Positions 24,735 to 32,761 of a DNA stretch of 64,000 nt are shown piece by piece. A program made the position numbers and the translations under genes. How positions within the stretch are numbered: the first letter of the stretch is position 1; every line of letters begins with the position of its first letter. The DNA is from Deltaproteobacteria bacterium (lineage in GTDB: Bacteria > Myxococcota_A > Polyangia > Polyangiales > Houyiibacteriaceae), in the NCBI GenBank assembly GCA_017644045.1, contig JAEPMI010000008.1:434001-498000 (forward strand), given 5' to 3'. The notes under the pieces were generated by a model, which did not search any database, was not told the DNA's origin, and saw nothing but the letters and a program-made list of their open reading frames with translations.

Positions 24735-27700
24735 TCACGCGGGTGGCAGCAGTCGGCGGCGCCGGAGGTGGCGCAACACGGTTCGGAAGTAGTGCACGTC
24801 GATGCGGAAGCGGCCGGGGCGGTCCGCGTCCTCGCTGAGGATGCCGCGGGCGGCCAGCGTATCGAGGAGCGCGGCGCAGCGCGCCACGGGCCAGCGCAGG
24901 ACCATCGCCGCCTCGCCGGCGCTCAGGTCCTCGTGGACGACGACCGCCGCCAGGAGGAAGCGCGACTCGTCGTGGAGCTGATCGAGCGTCGACCCATCGG
25001 GCGCGTCGAAGAGGCGGACCGTGAGCTCGTGGCTCTTCTCGTCGCGCTGGAGGGACCGAAGCCAGAAGTGCGACACCAACCGCGGGTTGCCATCCGTCGC
25101 GTCCCAGAGCAGCCGGAAGTACTCCTCCCGTGCACGCTCCAGAGCTCGCTGGCGGGCCGGCCCAGCGAGCTCGGCTTGGGCCCCGGTGCCCTCCAGCAGA
25201 CCCGCGAAATCGAGCGCGAGACCGGCGCGTCGCATGCGGCTCTCGACGAGCTCGGCGACCTCTTCCTCGCCCCAGCCACGGAGCTCGACCAGCCGACTGA
25301 AGAGATTCTGTCCGGCCTCGGCGGCGCGCAGGTAACGCCAACCGTTCTCCGAGAACGCGCAGACCCAGACCAGCCGGTCCTGCGTGCGCCCCGCGATCTC
25401 CGCGAGCGCGCGAAAGCCCTCGGTGCCGCCGATGCGGCGGAGGAAGAGGTTCTCGCCGGCGTCCACACAGACGAGGCCGCGCATGTCCGCGTCCACGATC
25501 GCGCGCGCCAGCCCCTGCGGGGAGTCGGTCACCGGTAGTCCGAGCTTCTCGCTCAGCCAGCGACACATGATCGAACGGTCGTACGCCGCGGGCGGCGCCT
25601 CCAGCATGTGCGGCTCGCCGCCCACCTTCGCTGCGAGGTTGCGCAGCCAGGTGGTCTTGCCCATACCCGCTTCCCCGATGAGCGCGACCGCTGCACCACG
25701 GCCGCCGTCCCGCGTGCGCTTCACCAGGTCGGCGATGGCGTCCAGCTGCGGGAAACGCTGGAGGCATTCGGCGGGATCGACCGCGCCGAGCGGGAACGCC
25801 GTCGCCACGCGTCGCTCCGGCTTGGCTTCGTCGGCGGCGTCGGCCTCCTCTTCGCCCTTGGTCTTCTCGAGTCGGCGTCGCGAGAGCATGGCCATCGCGC
25901 GGCGACCGGCCGTGAAGCGGAGCAGGAGCCCGCGACCGAACTCGAGAACCCGCTGGACGCCCATCTCGATGGCCACGATGAACGCGAGGAGGTCCAGCTT
26001 CGGTCCGCGTGCGTCCTCGAGCTGCGCCGTCATCTTCCCGCCGGGGTGGGTCGTGACGTAGCGCTTGGCGATCTCGTCTCGCCAACGGCGCAGCAGGACG
26101 TAGAGGAGGATGAACCCCGCGAGCACGATGGCGCGCACGAGCTGTGCGTAGAGGGTCCCCTTGCCGACGACCCAACGGGCGGCGCCGAGGGTCACGACCG
26201 CGGCGAGCAGGAAGCGCCCCACGCGCCGGACATCGACCCGGATGCGGTCCGAACGGGCGGTCGGGACCTTCACGCGGACCTGCTTCCGGCCGAAGCGCCG
26301 GACCGGGCCGCGCGTGAGCTCGTGCCCCAGCAGCTTCACGAAGAGCCGGTAGACGAGGAACGCGAGGACCAGGGTGCGGACGAGCAGGAGCTCCGAGGTC
26401 TCTCGGATGTCGAGGAGGAGCGAGAACCCGACGAAGGCGCCCGCGAGCAGCACCAGCGGTCCCGCCGCTGCGCGGAGGCGGGCGAACCACGCGTAGATCA
26501 ACCGCTTCAGTCGTCGCGACTCGGTCTTGCCAGCGGTCCACTCCTCGACGGCGTCGACGATACCCAGCCTCCGGCGGTAGGCGAAGACCAGTCCGAAGAG
26601 GAGGACGAGAAGCCCGAGCACGTCCCGCCGCGTCTGTGCCTCCTGCGCGAGGGTGAGCACCGCGGCTGGCCAGCCCGGCGCGCTCCGCACCAGGTGTCGC
26701 GCACCGTAGCGGCTCATCAGGTCGAGCTGGTGGATCTCGCGTCGGAGCTGCTGGCGACCCTCGGAGCTCATGAACCCGAGCAGCGAGTCGCGCTTGGCCG
26801 CTGGGAGGTGCTGCAGGAGCTCCAGGCGAAGCTCGTTCCCCTCGTGCAGGGCGTTCGCCAACGCTTCGAGGTGCGCCCACCAGAGGCGGTCGAGGGTCTC
26901 CTGGGCCTCCGCGCGGGAGGTGCGCACGGCGCTCACCGCGGTGGCGGTCTCCGTGTCGTCGTTGGGGTTGGGGTCGACCTCGGGCAGGGTGTCTGGGCTC
27001 GCCGCCAGCGTCTCTCTCAGGTCGTGGCGCGTGGAGACCAGGATCGTGACCAGCTCGTCGTAGAGGGCCTCTGCGACCTCTGGCTCCAGCTCGCCGTGCG
27101 TTTGGGTCGCGATCGCGTGCACGCGGGAGACGCGCTCGCGCTCGCTCTCGGCATCCACCCGCCGCGCAGCTGCAGCGACCGCCATCGCCTCCGCGACCGA
27201 GGCACGAACGCTGGCGACCTCGGCGCGACGGGATTGCTGCCGCTGCTCGGCCACGGACGACGCCTCTGCTGCCCGGGCCGCGGCTTCGGCTCGCTGGGCC
27301 TCGGCGACCCGGAGCTCCTCCTCGGCGGCCGCTTCCGTCGCCCGGGCCTCTTCGGCGCGACGCACGAGCTCGCGGTCCGCGTCGAGCGCCGCGAGCAGCG
27401 CCTGTCGCTCGACGAAGGGGAGCTGCAGGAACTGCAGCCGGAGGGCGTCCCGGCGATGGCGCAGAGCGTCGCGCTCGGTGGTGTCGACGACCTCGGGGAC
27501 TCCGCCGTCCGGCTCACCGGCGTCGAGAACCCCGCCATCGGAGATGCCGCCGTCGGGGTCGTCGCCCGCGGGCGCGGCTCCCACTCCCGCGTCTGGAGCG
27601 CCCACGCCGCCATCGATCTCATCGTCGACGACGCCTCCGTCATCGAGCCCTCCGTCGCCGACTCCGGCGTCCGGCGCTTCCGACGGCGGCGGCTCGGCTC

Positions 27701-28031
27701 CGAGCTGTCGACGGAGCGCGGATGCCCGTTGAGTGCAGGCCTCTTCGTCGGAGAGGTCGACCGCGAAGAGGGTCCGCGGCTCGATGCCATCGGGGAGCTC
27801 GCCCGCGAGCAGCGCCTCGAGGTGCGCGATGTCTCGACGGATCAGGTCCTCTTCGGAGAGCTCCGGCTCCACGTGCGCCGGCGCGGCCGGCTCCTCCTCG
27901 CTCGCGCGGGGGAGCCCGGCGTCGGCGACCGTGTGGACTTCGTCCTGCTGCGGCTCCGGCGATGGAGTGCCGTCGGTCGTGCAGGCGCTCACCAGCGCGA
28001 GCAGCGCCGTCAGGGCGAGCTTCGAAGCCAT
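24735..28031 (-). CDS. Large membrane protein with C-terminal P-loop NTPase domain
   Basis: A 1098-residue protein from ATG 28031, where the signal-like MASKLALTALLALVSAC begins; ATGs at 28049 and 28085 are alternatives. After a lipobox-like cysteine (C17) come an acidic part, a Gly/Asp run (DGG repeats, ~120-185), a long coiled coil rich in Ala, Glu and Arg (~205-310), and five or six membrane helices (~455-690). The NTPase domain has Walker A GEAGMGKTT (Lys 792), Walker B GLVCVDAGEN and a winged-helix-like C-terminus (VARCAALLDTLAARGILSED). The layout resembles AAA/STAND ATPases. The membrane half recalls large MscS-type channels, which fits the MscS gene 10 bases downstream. Function is unknown. 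Confidence 0.8.
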   Translation of the reverse strand: MASKLALTALLALVSACTTDGTPSPEPQQDEVHTVADAGLPRASEEEPAAPAHVEPELSEEDLIRRDIAHLEALLAGELPDGIEPRTLFAVDLSDEEACTQRASALRRQLGAEPPPSEAPDAGVGDGGLDDGGVVDDEIDGGVGAPDAGVGAAPAGDDPDGGISDGGVLDAGEPDGGVPEVVDTTERDALRHRRDALRLQFLQLPFVERQALLAALDADRELVRRAEEARATEAAAEEELRVAEAQRAEAAARAAEASSVAEQRQQSRRAEVASVRASVAEAMAVAAAARRVDAESERERVSRVHAIATQTHGELEPEVAEALYDELVTILVSTRHDLRETLAASPDTLPEVDPNPNDDTETATAVSAVRTSRAEAQETLDRLWWAHLEALANALHEGNELRLELLQHLPAAKRDSLLGFMSSEGRQQLRREIHQLDLMSRYGARHLVRSAPGWPAAVLTLAQEAQTRRDVLGLLVLLFGLVFAYRRRLGIVDAVEEWTAGKTESRRLKRLIYAWFARLRAAAGPLVLLAGAFVGFSLLLDIRETSELLLVRTLVLAFLVYRLFVKLLGHELTRGPVRRFGRKQVRVKVPTARSDRIRVDVRRVGRFLLAAVVTLGAARWVVGKGTLYAQLVRAIVLAGFILLYVLLRRWRDEIAKRYVTTHPGGKMTAQLEDARGPKLDLLAFIVAIEMGVQRVLEFGRGLLLRFTAGRRAMAMLSRRRLEKTKGEEEADAADEAKPERRVATAFPLGAVDPAECLQRFPQLDAIADLVKRTRDGGRGAAVALIGEAGMGKTTWLRNLAAKVGGEPHMLEAPPAAYDRSIMCRWLSEKLGLPVTDSPQGLARAIVDADMRGLVCVDAGENLFLRRIGGTEGFRALAEIAGRTQDRLVWVCAFSENGWRYLRAAEAGQNLFSRLVELRGWGEEEVAELVESRMRRAGLALDFAGLLEGTGAQAELAGPARQRALERAREEYFRLLWDATDGNPRLVSHFWLRSLQRDEKSHELTVRLFDAPDGSTLDQLHDESRFLLAAVVVHEDLSAGEAAMVLRWPVARCAALLDTLAARGILSEDADRPGRFRIDVHYFRTVLRHLRRRRLLPPA

Positions 28032-28111
28032 GTCGCGCGCGGCGCGCATACGCCGTTCTACACCACCGGCCACCGGGACCTCCACGATCGTCCGCGTTCC
28101 ACGGACCGACC

Positions 28112-28714
28112 TCAGTCTTCGGGGGGGCGGCGGTCGACCCCGCAGAGAAAGAGCTCATAGCTCTCGTCTCGGGTGGCCTTGGGCCGGACGATCTTCTCCT
28201 TGGTGAAGACCTCTCGAAGGCGCGCGCGCGCGTCCTCGAACTCGGCTCCCTGGAAGATCTTGCCGACGAAATTGCCGCCGGGGACGAGCACTCGCTCGGC
28301 CACGTCGACGGCCGTGCAGAAGAGCTCGTAGCTCCGATACTGGTCCGCGTCCCTCATCCCGGAGGTCTTGGGGGCCATGTCGCTGAGCACCAAGTCGAAT
28401 TCGCCGCCCAGGCTGTCGACGTCGACGTCGCGAATGTCCGCCACCCGGAAGTCCACGTTGGCCGGCATCGTGCCCTCGTGGGGGTTCAGGTCGATCGAGA
28501 CGACCTTGCCCTCGCGGTTGACCTTCTCCGCCGCATAGAGCGTCCAGCTGCCCGGCGCACCGCCGAGATCGAGCACTCGCATCCCGCGCCGGATGAGGCG
28601 CATGCGCCGGTCGATCTCCTCGAGCTTATAAACGGAACGCGCCGGGAAACCCTCCCGGCGCGCTCGTTTTCCGAAGGAGTCCTGGCGGCGCTGTCGTCGT
28701 CGACGTCGCGCCAT
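28112..28714 (-). CDS. rlmE: 23S rRNA 2'-O-ribose methyltransferase RlmE/FtsJ
   Basis: The 200-residue protein matches the RlmE length. The SAM site is LDLGGAPGSW (48-57), and the K-D-K-E tetrad is visible: K30 in SVYKLEEID, D112 in LSDMAP, K152 in VGKIFQG and E187 in SYELFLCG. It methylates the A-loop of 23S rRNA (U2552 in E. coli) late in 50S assembly. It lies 7 bases after rplC, so a ribosomal protein and an assembly methylase share a transcript. A terminator-like stem-loop sits within its early codons (28638-28662). Confidence 0.95.
   Translation of the reverse strand: MARRRRRQRRQDSFGKRARREGFPARSVYKLEEIDRRMRLIRRGMRVLDLGGAPGSWTLYAAEKVNREGKVVSIDLNPHEGTMPANVDFRVADIRDVDVDSLGGEFDLVLSDMAPKTSGMRDADQYRSYELFCTAVDVAERVLVPGGNFVGKIFQGAEFEDARARLREVFTKEKIVRPKATRDESYELFLCGVDRRPPED
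28638..28662. other. Stem-loop inside the 5' part of rlmE
   Basis: A perfect 10-bp inverted repeat, CGCGCCGGGA with TCCCGGCGCG around AACCC, is followed on the plus strand by CTCGTTTT. On the minus strand it would form in the mRNA ~50-75 bases into rlmE. The arms also encode conserved residues, so it could be chance. Confidence 0.5.
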
Positions 28715-28721
28715 CGGACCC

Positions 28722-29390
28722 TCAGCTGGCCTTCTTGCCGGCCTTCTTCACCGCGGTGCGGAGGGTGACGATGCCACCACGCGCGCCGGGGACGCTGCCT
28801 TCGACGAGGACGAGACCCTCTTCGACGAGGACCTTGGCCACCTTCAGGTTCTGGATGGTGACCTTCTTGTTGCCGTGCTGGCCGGCCATCTTCTTGCCCT
28901 TGAAGACACGACCCGGGGTCATGTTCATGCCGATGGAGCCGCCGTGCCGCTGGTACTCGTGGGCACCGTGGCTGGCCTTGTAGCCGGAGAAGTTGTGGCG
29001 CTTCATGACGCCCGTGAAGCCGCGGCCCTTGCTCTTGGCGCTCACGTCCACGAACTGGCCGTCCGAGAAGATGTCGCTGGCGGCGATGGTCTGGCCGACC
29101 TCGTAGCCGTCGACGACTTCCTGCGGAAGACGGATCTCCTGGATCGCCTCCGGCGGGGTCTCGACGCCGACCTTCTTGAGGTAGCCGGCGCGGGGCTTGT
29201 TCACGCCCTTGGCCTTGCGCTCACCGAAGCCGAGCTGGAGGGCCGAGTAGCCGTGCTTGTCCTGGGTTCGCTTGGCGAGGACGATGCAGGGGCCGGCCGC
29301 GACCACGGTGACACGACGAACTTCGCCGTCCTCCGTGAAAATCTGGGTGTTGCCGAGCTTCTTGCCGATGAGGCCGAGGTTCGTGTTCAC
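28722..29390 (-). CDS. rplC: 50S ribosomal protein L3
   Basis: A 222-residue protein from GTG 29390, with GGAG in front. It has the L3 start LGLIGKKLGNTQIF, the central SKGRGFTGVMKRHNFSG and SHGAHEYQRHGGSIG extension that reaches the peptidyl-transferase centre, and the end KVLVEEGLVLVEGSVPG. It is an early-assembly protein of the 50S subunit. It is not flanked by rpsJ, rplD or rplW as in the S10 operon. Upstream is a promoter-like sequence and an ~85-base leader; downstream is rlmE. It may be the only copy, relocated, or a second copy. Confidence 0.97.
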   Translation of the reverse strand: MNTNLGLIGKKLGNTQIFTEDGEVRRVTVVAAGPCIVLAKRTQDKHGYSALQLGFGERKAKGVNKPRAGYLKKVGVETPPEAIQEIRLPQEVVDGYEVGQTIAASDIFSDGQFVDVSAKSKGRGFTGVMKRHNFSGYKASHGAHEYQRHGGSIGMNMTPGRVFKGKKMAGQHGNKKVTIQNLKVAKVLVEEGLVLVEGSVPGARGGIVTLRTAVKKAGKKAS

Positions 29391-29480
29391 GATGCGCTCC
29401 GCGAGATGCGAGGAAAGAGTGCGTAATGCGTAGGGAAAAAGGTCCGCCTGGGAATTCCGCGGGCGGCCGAAAGGGAGCGA

Positions 29481-29508
29481 AGGGTAGCTGTGGGCCCTTC
29501 CGCGTCAA
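29481..29508 (-). promoter_or_regulatory. Candidate promoter of rplC-rlmE
   Basis: On the minus strand TTGACG (29503-29508) and TACCCT (29481-29486) are 16 bases apart, about 90 bases before the rplC start. The -35 box is good and the -10 box is weak. A leader of about 85 bases would result. Confidence 0.45.
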
Positions 29509-30302
29509 GCGGAAGTTGCGCCATCCATCCCGAAGACGCGGAGCGAGTTCGCGAACGCCTGCTCGGCGAGCGCCTCGGGGTCCTCGCCGCGGAGCTCGGC
29601 GATGAAGCGCGCCGTGTGCTCTACGTACGCGGGTTCATTCGTTTTTCCGCGCTTGGGGATCGGGGCCAGGTAGGGCGCGTCGGTCTCCACGAGGAGCATG
29701 TCGGCCGGCTGCTGCTTCGCGGCTTCCTGGATCGCGGTCGATCGCTTGAAGGTCACGATGCCGCTGAAGCTCGCCACGAAGCCCATGTCGAGGGCCGCCT
29801 TGGCGAAGGGGGCGTCCTCGCTGAAGCAGTGGATGATGCCGCCGCAGTCGCGGGCGTCTTCCTCCCGGAGGATGGCCAGCGTCTGCTCGGCGGCCTCCCG
29901 GGTGTGCACGATGATCGGCTTGCCGAGGCGCTTCGCGAGGTCGATCTGCCGGCGGAAGGCCTCGCGCTGCACGTCGCGGGGGCTGTTGTCGTAGTGGTAG
30001 TCGAGCCCCATCTCGCCGATGGCGACGACCTCGGGCTCGGCGCATTTGGCTTCGAGCGCGGCAAAGAGGGTGTCGTCGAGCGACTTCGCGTCGTGCGGGT
30101 GGACCCCGACCGTGCAGCTCACGTGCGCGAACTGGCGTGCGATCGACGGAGCGCTGTCGAGCCCTTCGACGTCGCGGACGCAGCCGATGGTGGTCATCCG
30201 CTCCACGCCGGCCTGTTTGGCGTTCTCGAGCACCTCGTCGAGCCGGCCGTGCAGGCGGCGGTCGTCCAGGTGGCAGTGGGTATCGAAGAGGCGAAGCGGC
30301 AT
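29505..30302 (-). CDS. TatD-family metal-dependent deoxyribonuclease
   Basis: The 265-residue protein has normal TatD length. Metal ligands are seen in FDTHCHLDD at the start, GEMGLDYHYD, PIIVHTREA, IIHCFSED and LVETDAPYLAP. The family comprises 3'-5' exonucleases of the amidohydrolase fold, acting in DNA quality control. In many bacteria tatD follows metG or holB, but here those genes are about 9 kb away. It ends within the promoter region of rplC and lies 41 bases downstream of the HEAT-repeat gene. Confidence 0.94.
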   Translation of the reverse strand: MPLRLFDTHCHLDDRRLHGRLDEVLENAKQAGVERMTTIGCVRDVEGLDSAPSIARQFAHVSCTVGVHPHDAKSLDDTLFAALEAKCAEPEVVAIGEMGLDYHYDNSPRDVQREAFRRQIDLAKRLGKPIIVHTREAAEQTLAILREEDARDCGGIIHCFSEDAPFAKAALDMGFVASFSGIVTFKRSTAIQEAAKQQPADMLLVETDAPYLAPIPKRGKTNEPAYVEHTARFIAELRGEDPEALAEQAFANSLRVFGMDGATSA

Positions 30303-30343
30303 GGGGGAGGGGTGGCCACGACGGGGCCGTCGCGCAACCCGGC

Positions 30344-31357
30344 TCAGGCGACGGCGTGCTTCTCGCGCAGCAGCCCGAGGGCGCGACCGGCGTCTTCCCG
30401 CTCTTCGGCGAAGCGCTCGAGCGCGTCGGCGAGGACGCGAGGGTCAGCCCCTCGCAGGCGCTTGGCCAGAGCCACCAGCGCCGGCACGAGACCGACGAGA
30501 CCGAGCTCGCCCACGGCGTGCACGGCGTAGTCGCGGCCGTCGGCCCGCCAGGCGGTCAGCACGCGGCCGAGAGCCGGCTCGCCGCGGGCATCGCCTCGCT
30601 TCGCGAGCGCCGCACCGGCGGCCGCCTTGAGGAGGAGCGGCGCGAAGGTTCGCTGCGCGGTGTAGGCCAGCGCCTCGAGCCCCGTCTCGGTCGCGATCTC
30701 GCCAAGCGCTTCGGCCGCGTCGAGGCCCGCCTCACGGTCACGGAGCGCTGCGATGAGCACGGGCTCGCCGCGAGCGTCGCCGAGATCCGCGAGCGCGGCC
30801 GCGGCGGCGAAGGCCACCTCCGGCGCGTCGTCGAGCATGTCGGTGAGGGTGTCGTCGAGGTCACCGAGGCCGAGCTCACCCACGGCGACCGCCGCGGCTC
30901 CGCGCACGCGGGAGTCGTCGTCGCCGAGCGCTCGGCGCAGCACGGGGAGGGCCTGCTCGCCGCCGGCCAGCTCGGCGACCGCCAGCACGGCCTGCGCCCG
31001 CATCTCCGGGCGCGGGTCCCGGGCCATCTCGGGCAGCCACTCGAGGGCGTCCTCGTCGATCGCGGCGGCGGCGCGCAGCGCGGCCTGACGAACGGCGTCG
31101 TGCTCGTCGTCCATGCGGCGCTTGGCGACGGCCAGTCCACCCGGCTCACCGAGAGTCTCGAGCGAGCGCAGCGCGCTCTCGCGGATGGGGCCGAGCGAAT
31201 CGTTCGCGAGGACCACGAGCGCGCGGCAGGCCTCGCCTTCACGCCCCTCGGGCGCGGTGGCGAGCCGAAGCGCCGCGGCGAGGCGCCACTTGCCGTCACG
31301 GGCCTCGCTGTCGCGAAGGGCGGCGTCGAAGTTCGGGGGCAGGGGCGGCAGAAGCAC
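30344..31357 (-). CDS. HEAT-repeat protein
   Basis: The 337-residue protein (GTG start) is built almost entirely of HEAT/PBS-lyase-type helical repeats of ~31-35 residues. Examples are DSLGPIRESALRSLETLGEP, EHDAVRQAALRAAAAID, RPEMRAQAVLAVAELAGGE and DSRVRGAAAVAVGELGLGD. There is no signal peptide or catalytic motif. HEAT repeats are protein-protein scaffolds, and some relatives attach or remove bilins or serve other enzymes. No partner can be named. It is 41 bases upstream of tatD. Confidence 0.85.
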   Translation of the reverse strand: MLLPPLPPNFDAALRDSEARDGKWRLAAALRLATAPEGREGEACRALVVLANDSLGPIRESALRSLETLGEPGGLAVAKRRMDDEHDAVRQAALRAAAAIDEDALEWLPEMARDPRPEMRAQAVLAVAELAGGEQALPVLRRALGDDDSRVRGAAAVAVGELGLGDLDDTLTDMLDDAPEVAFAAAAALADLGDARGEPVLIAALRDREAGLDAAEALGEIATETGLEALAYTAQRTFAPLLLKAAAGAALAKRGDARGEPALGRVLTAWRADGRDYAVHAVGELGLVGLVPALVALAKRLRGADPRVLADALERFAEEREDAGRALGLLREKHAVA

Positions 31358-31479
31358 GGCGATCCCTTAGCACCCTGGTGGCGATCGCGCTTCCGAGCGG
31401 CCGCTCGAAGAGTCGCCTGGGAGTTTTTCTGGTGCCCCGTGATGGATTCGAAGCCCTCGCCGCAAACCCGGGGTGAGGA

Positions 31480-31498
31480 CTCGCCGAGAACTGGCGAG
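31480..31498. other. Hairpin in the leader of the lipoprotein gene
   Basis: CTCGCC and GGCGAG pair around GAGAACT, ending 9 bases before the ATG at 31508. It could affect translation or be incidental. Confidence 0.3.
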
Positions 31499-31507
31499 CA
31501 ACGACCC

Positions 31508-32761
31508 ATGCAACACCATCCCATCCTTCACACTCTCTTCGCTTCGTCCCTCGTCCTGCTCGGTGCGTGCAGCCTGTTCACCTCCGGTGGCGGCGCCGAG
31601 ACCCCCGAGGCGACTCCCCACAGTGCACATCTCGTCCTCCCCGAGCTGCACCTCGAGGACGGACGGCTCCACGCCACCATCTGGTACGAGGGCTTCGCCG
31701 ACGGCACGCCGCTCCAGGCCACCCTTCGTGGGCCTGGCGTCGACGCGGAGCTGGCCGTGCCCACCAACGGCACGGGCACCTGCTCCCGGCTGAGCTTCCG
31801 ATCGGCGGGTGGTCCCTACGAGCTCATCACCGATCCGACCTCGCCCTGCTCCTGGGCGGTCGACGCGCCGGCCGCTGGGCCGTGGACCATCGAGCTCGGA
31901 TCGGGAGACGCGGTGCTCGACACGGCGGAGTTCCACCTGGTCGAGGTGCCGAAGGTCGACGGGAGCACGACCTGGATCGTCGACCCCGCCGACCGAGTCG
32001 GCACCGCGTATCTGCACCCGGCCGGGATCGTGACCTGGGTCGCCGTCCCGGCGAGCGTCCAGAGCAGCGCTCACGCGCTGGTCGAGGTCCGCAACGGCAG
32101 CGACGCGACCGTCACGACCTACGAGCTGCAGGGCCCCGCGCCCGGTCCTGGCGCGCCTCGCCCCGCGATCGAGGTCCGTCCACTCGTCGTCCGCAACGGG
32201 CCCGCGGCGGCGAGCGAGCAGGTCGCGGTGCTCCTCGCGCCAGAGCGGCAGCCGCAGGCCTGGCGCTTCGTGATCGACCGCGCCGCCGACCCGGACCGCA
32301 TCGAAGGCATCGAGCTCTGGCGCACCAAAACCGGCACCGGCGGCGACTGGGACTCCTTCTACGGCGGCATCGCACCGATGGAACCCACGGGCCCGCAGGT
32401 CGAGCTCGCCGTGCAGGAGGCCGGCCAGCTCTCGTCGGCCGAACGCGAAGAGCGTCTCGTGTGCGCGTGGCTCGATCCGGAGACGTCCGAGCGCGTCACC
32501 GCGATCGGTCGTGAGCTCCGTGAGCTCTTCGATCAGATCAACGCCGCGGAAAGGCGCGCCGGCGAAGCCGAGGATTCGCTCGAGCCCGACCGCATCCGCA
32601 ACTTCACCCAGGCCGAGCGGCGCTCGCTCCGCGCCACGATGCGGGAGTCCCGCGCCGCGGCCGACGAGCATCGCCAGACGAAGGCGCAGCTCGAGGCCGA
32701 GCGGGAGCAGATCCTCCGCGGCTTCGAGCCCGGTTGCCTCGCGGCTCACGGAGTCGAGTGA
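31508..32761 (+). CDS. Lipoprotein of unknown function with coiled-coil C-terminus
   Basis: A 417-residue protein from ATG 31508, chosen for the signal HTLFASSLVLLGAC (lipobox LGAC). The mature part is beta-rich through ~residue 320 and reads like one or two Ig-like sandwich domains. The last ~90 residues form a charged helix likely to be a coiled coil (AERREQ-type segments such as RAAADEHRQTKAQLEAERE). I recognise no family. Its stop overlaps the start of the next lipoprotein gene by one base (TGATG), so the two are probably made together at the outer membrane. Confidence 0.75.
   Translation: MQHHPILHTLFASSLVLLGACSLFTSGGGAETPEATPHSAHLVLPELHLEDGRLHATIWYEGFADGTPLQATLRGPGVDAELAVPTNGTGTCSRLSFRSAGGPYELITDPTSPCSWAVDAPAAGPWTIELGSGDAVLDTAEFHLVEVPKVDGSTTWIVDPADRVGTAYLHPAGIVTWVAVPASVQSSAHALVEVRNGSDATVTTYELQGPAPGPGAPRPAIEVRPLVVRNGPAAASEQVAVLLAPERQPQAWRFVIDRAADPDRIEGIELWRTKTGTGGDWDSFYGGIAPMEPTGPQVELAVQEAGQLSSAEREERLVCAWLDPETSERVTAIGRELRELFDQINAAERRAGEAEDSLEPDRIRNFTQAERRSLRATMRESRAAADEHRQTKAQLEAEREQILRGFEPGCLAAHGVE

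Noticed and set aside
31430-31460. A string that on the minus strand reads like the 3' end of a tRNA or tmRNA (TTCGAATCC then a GCACCA-like end)
   Set aside because: The T-stem would have a C-C clash next to the loop, and no matching 5' acceptor or other arms lie at the needed distance on either strand.
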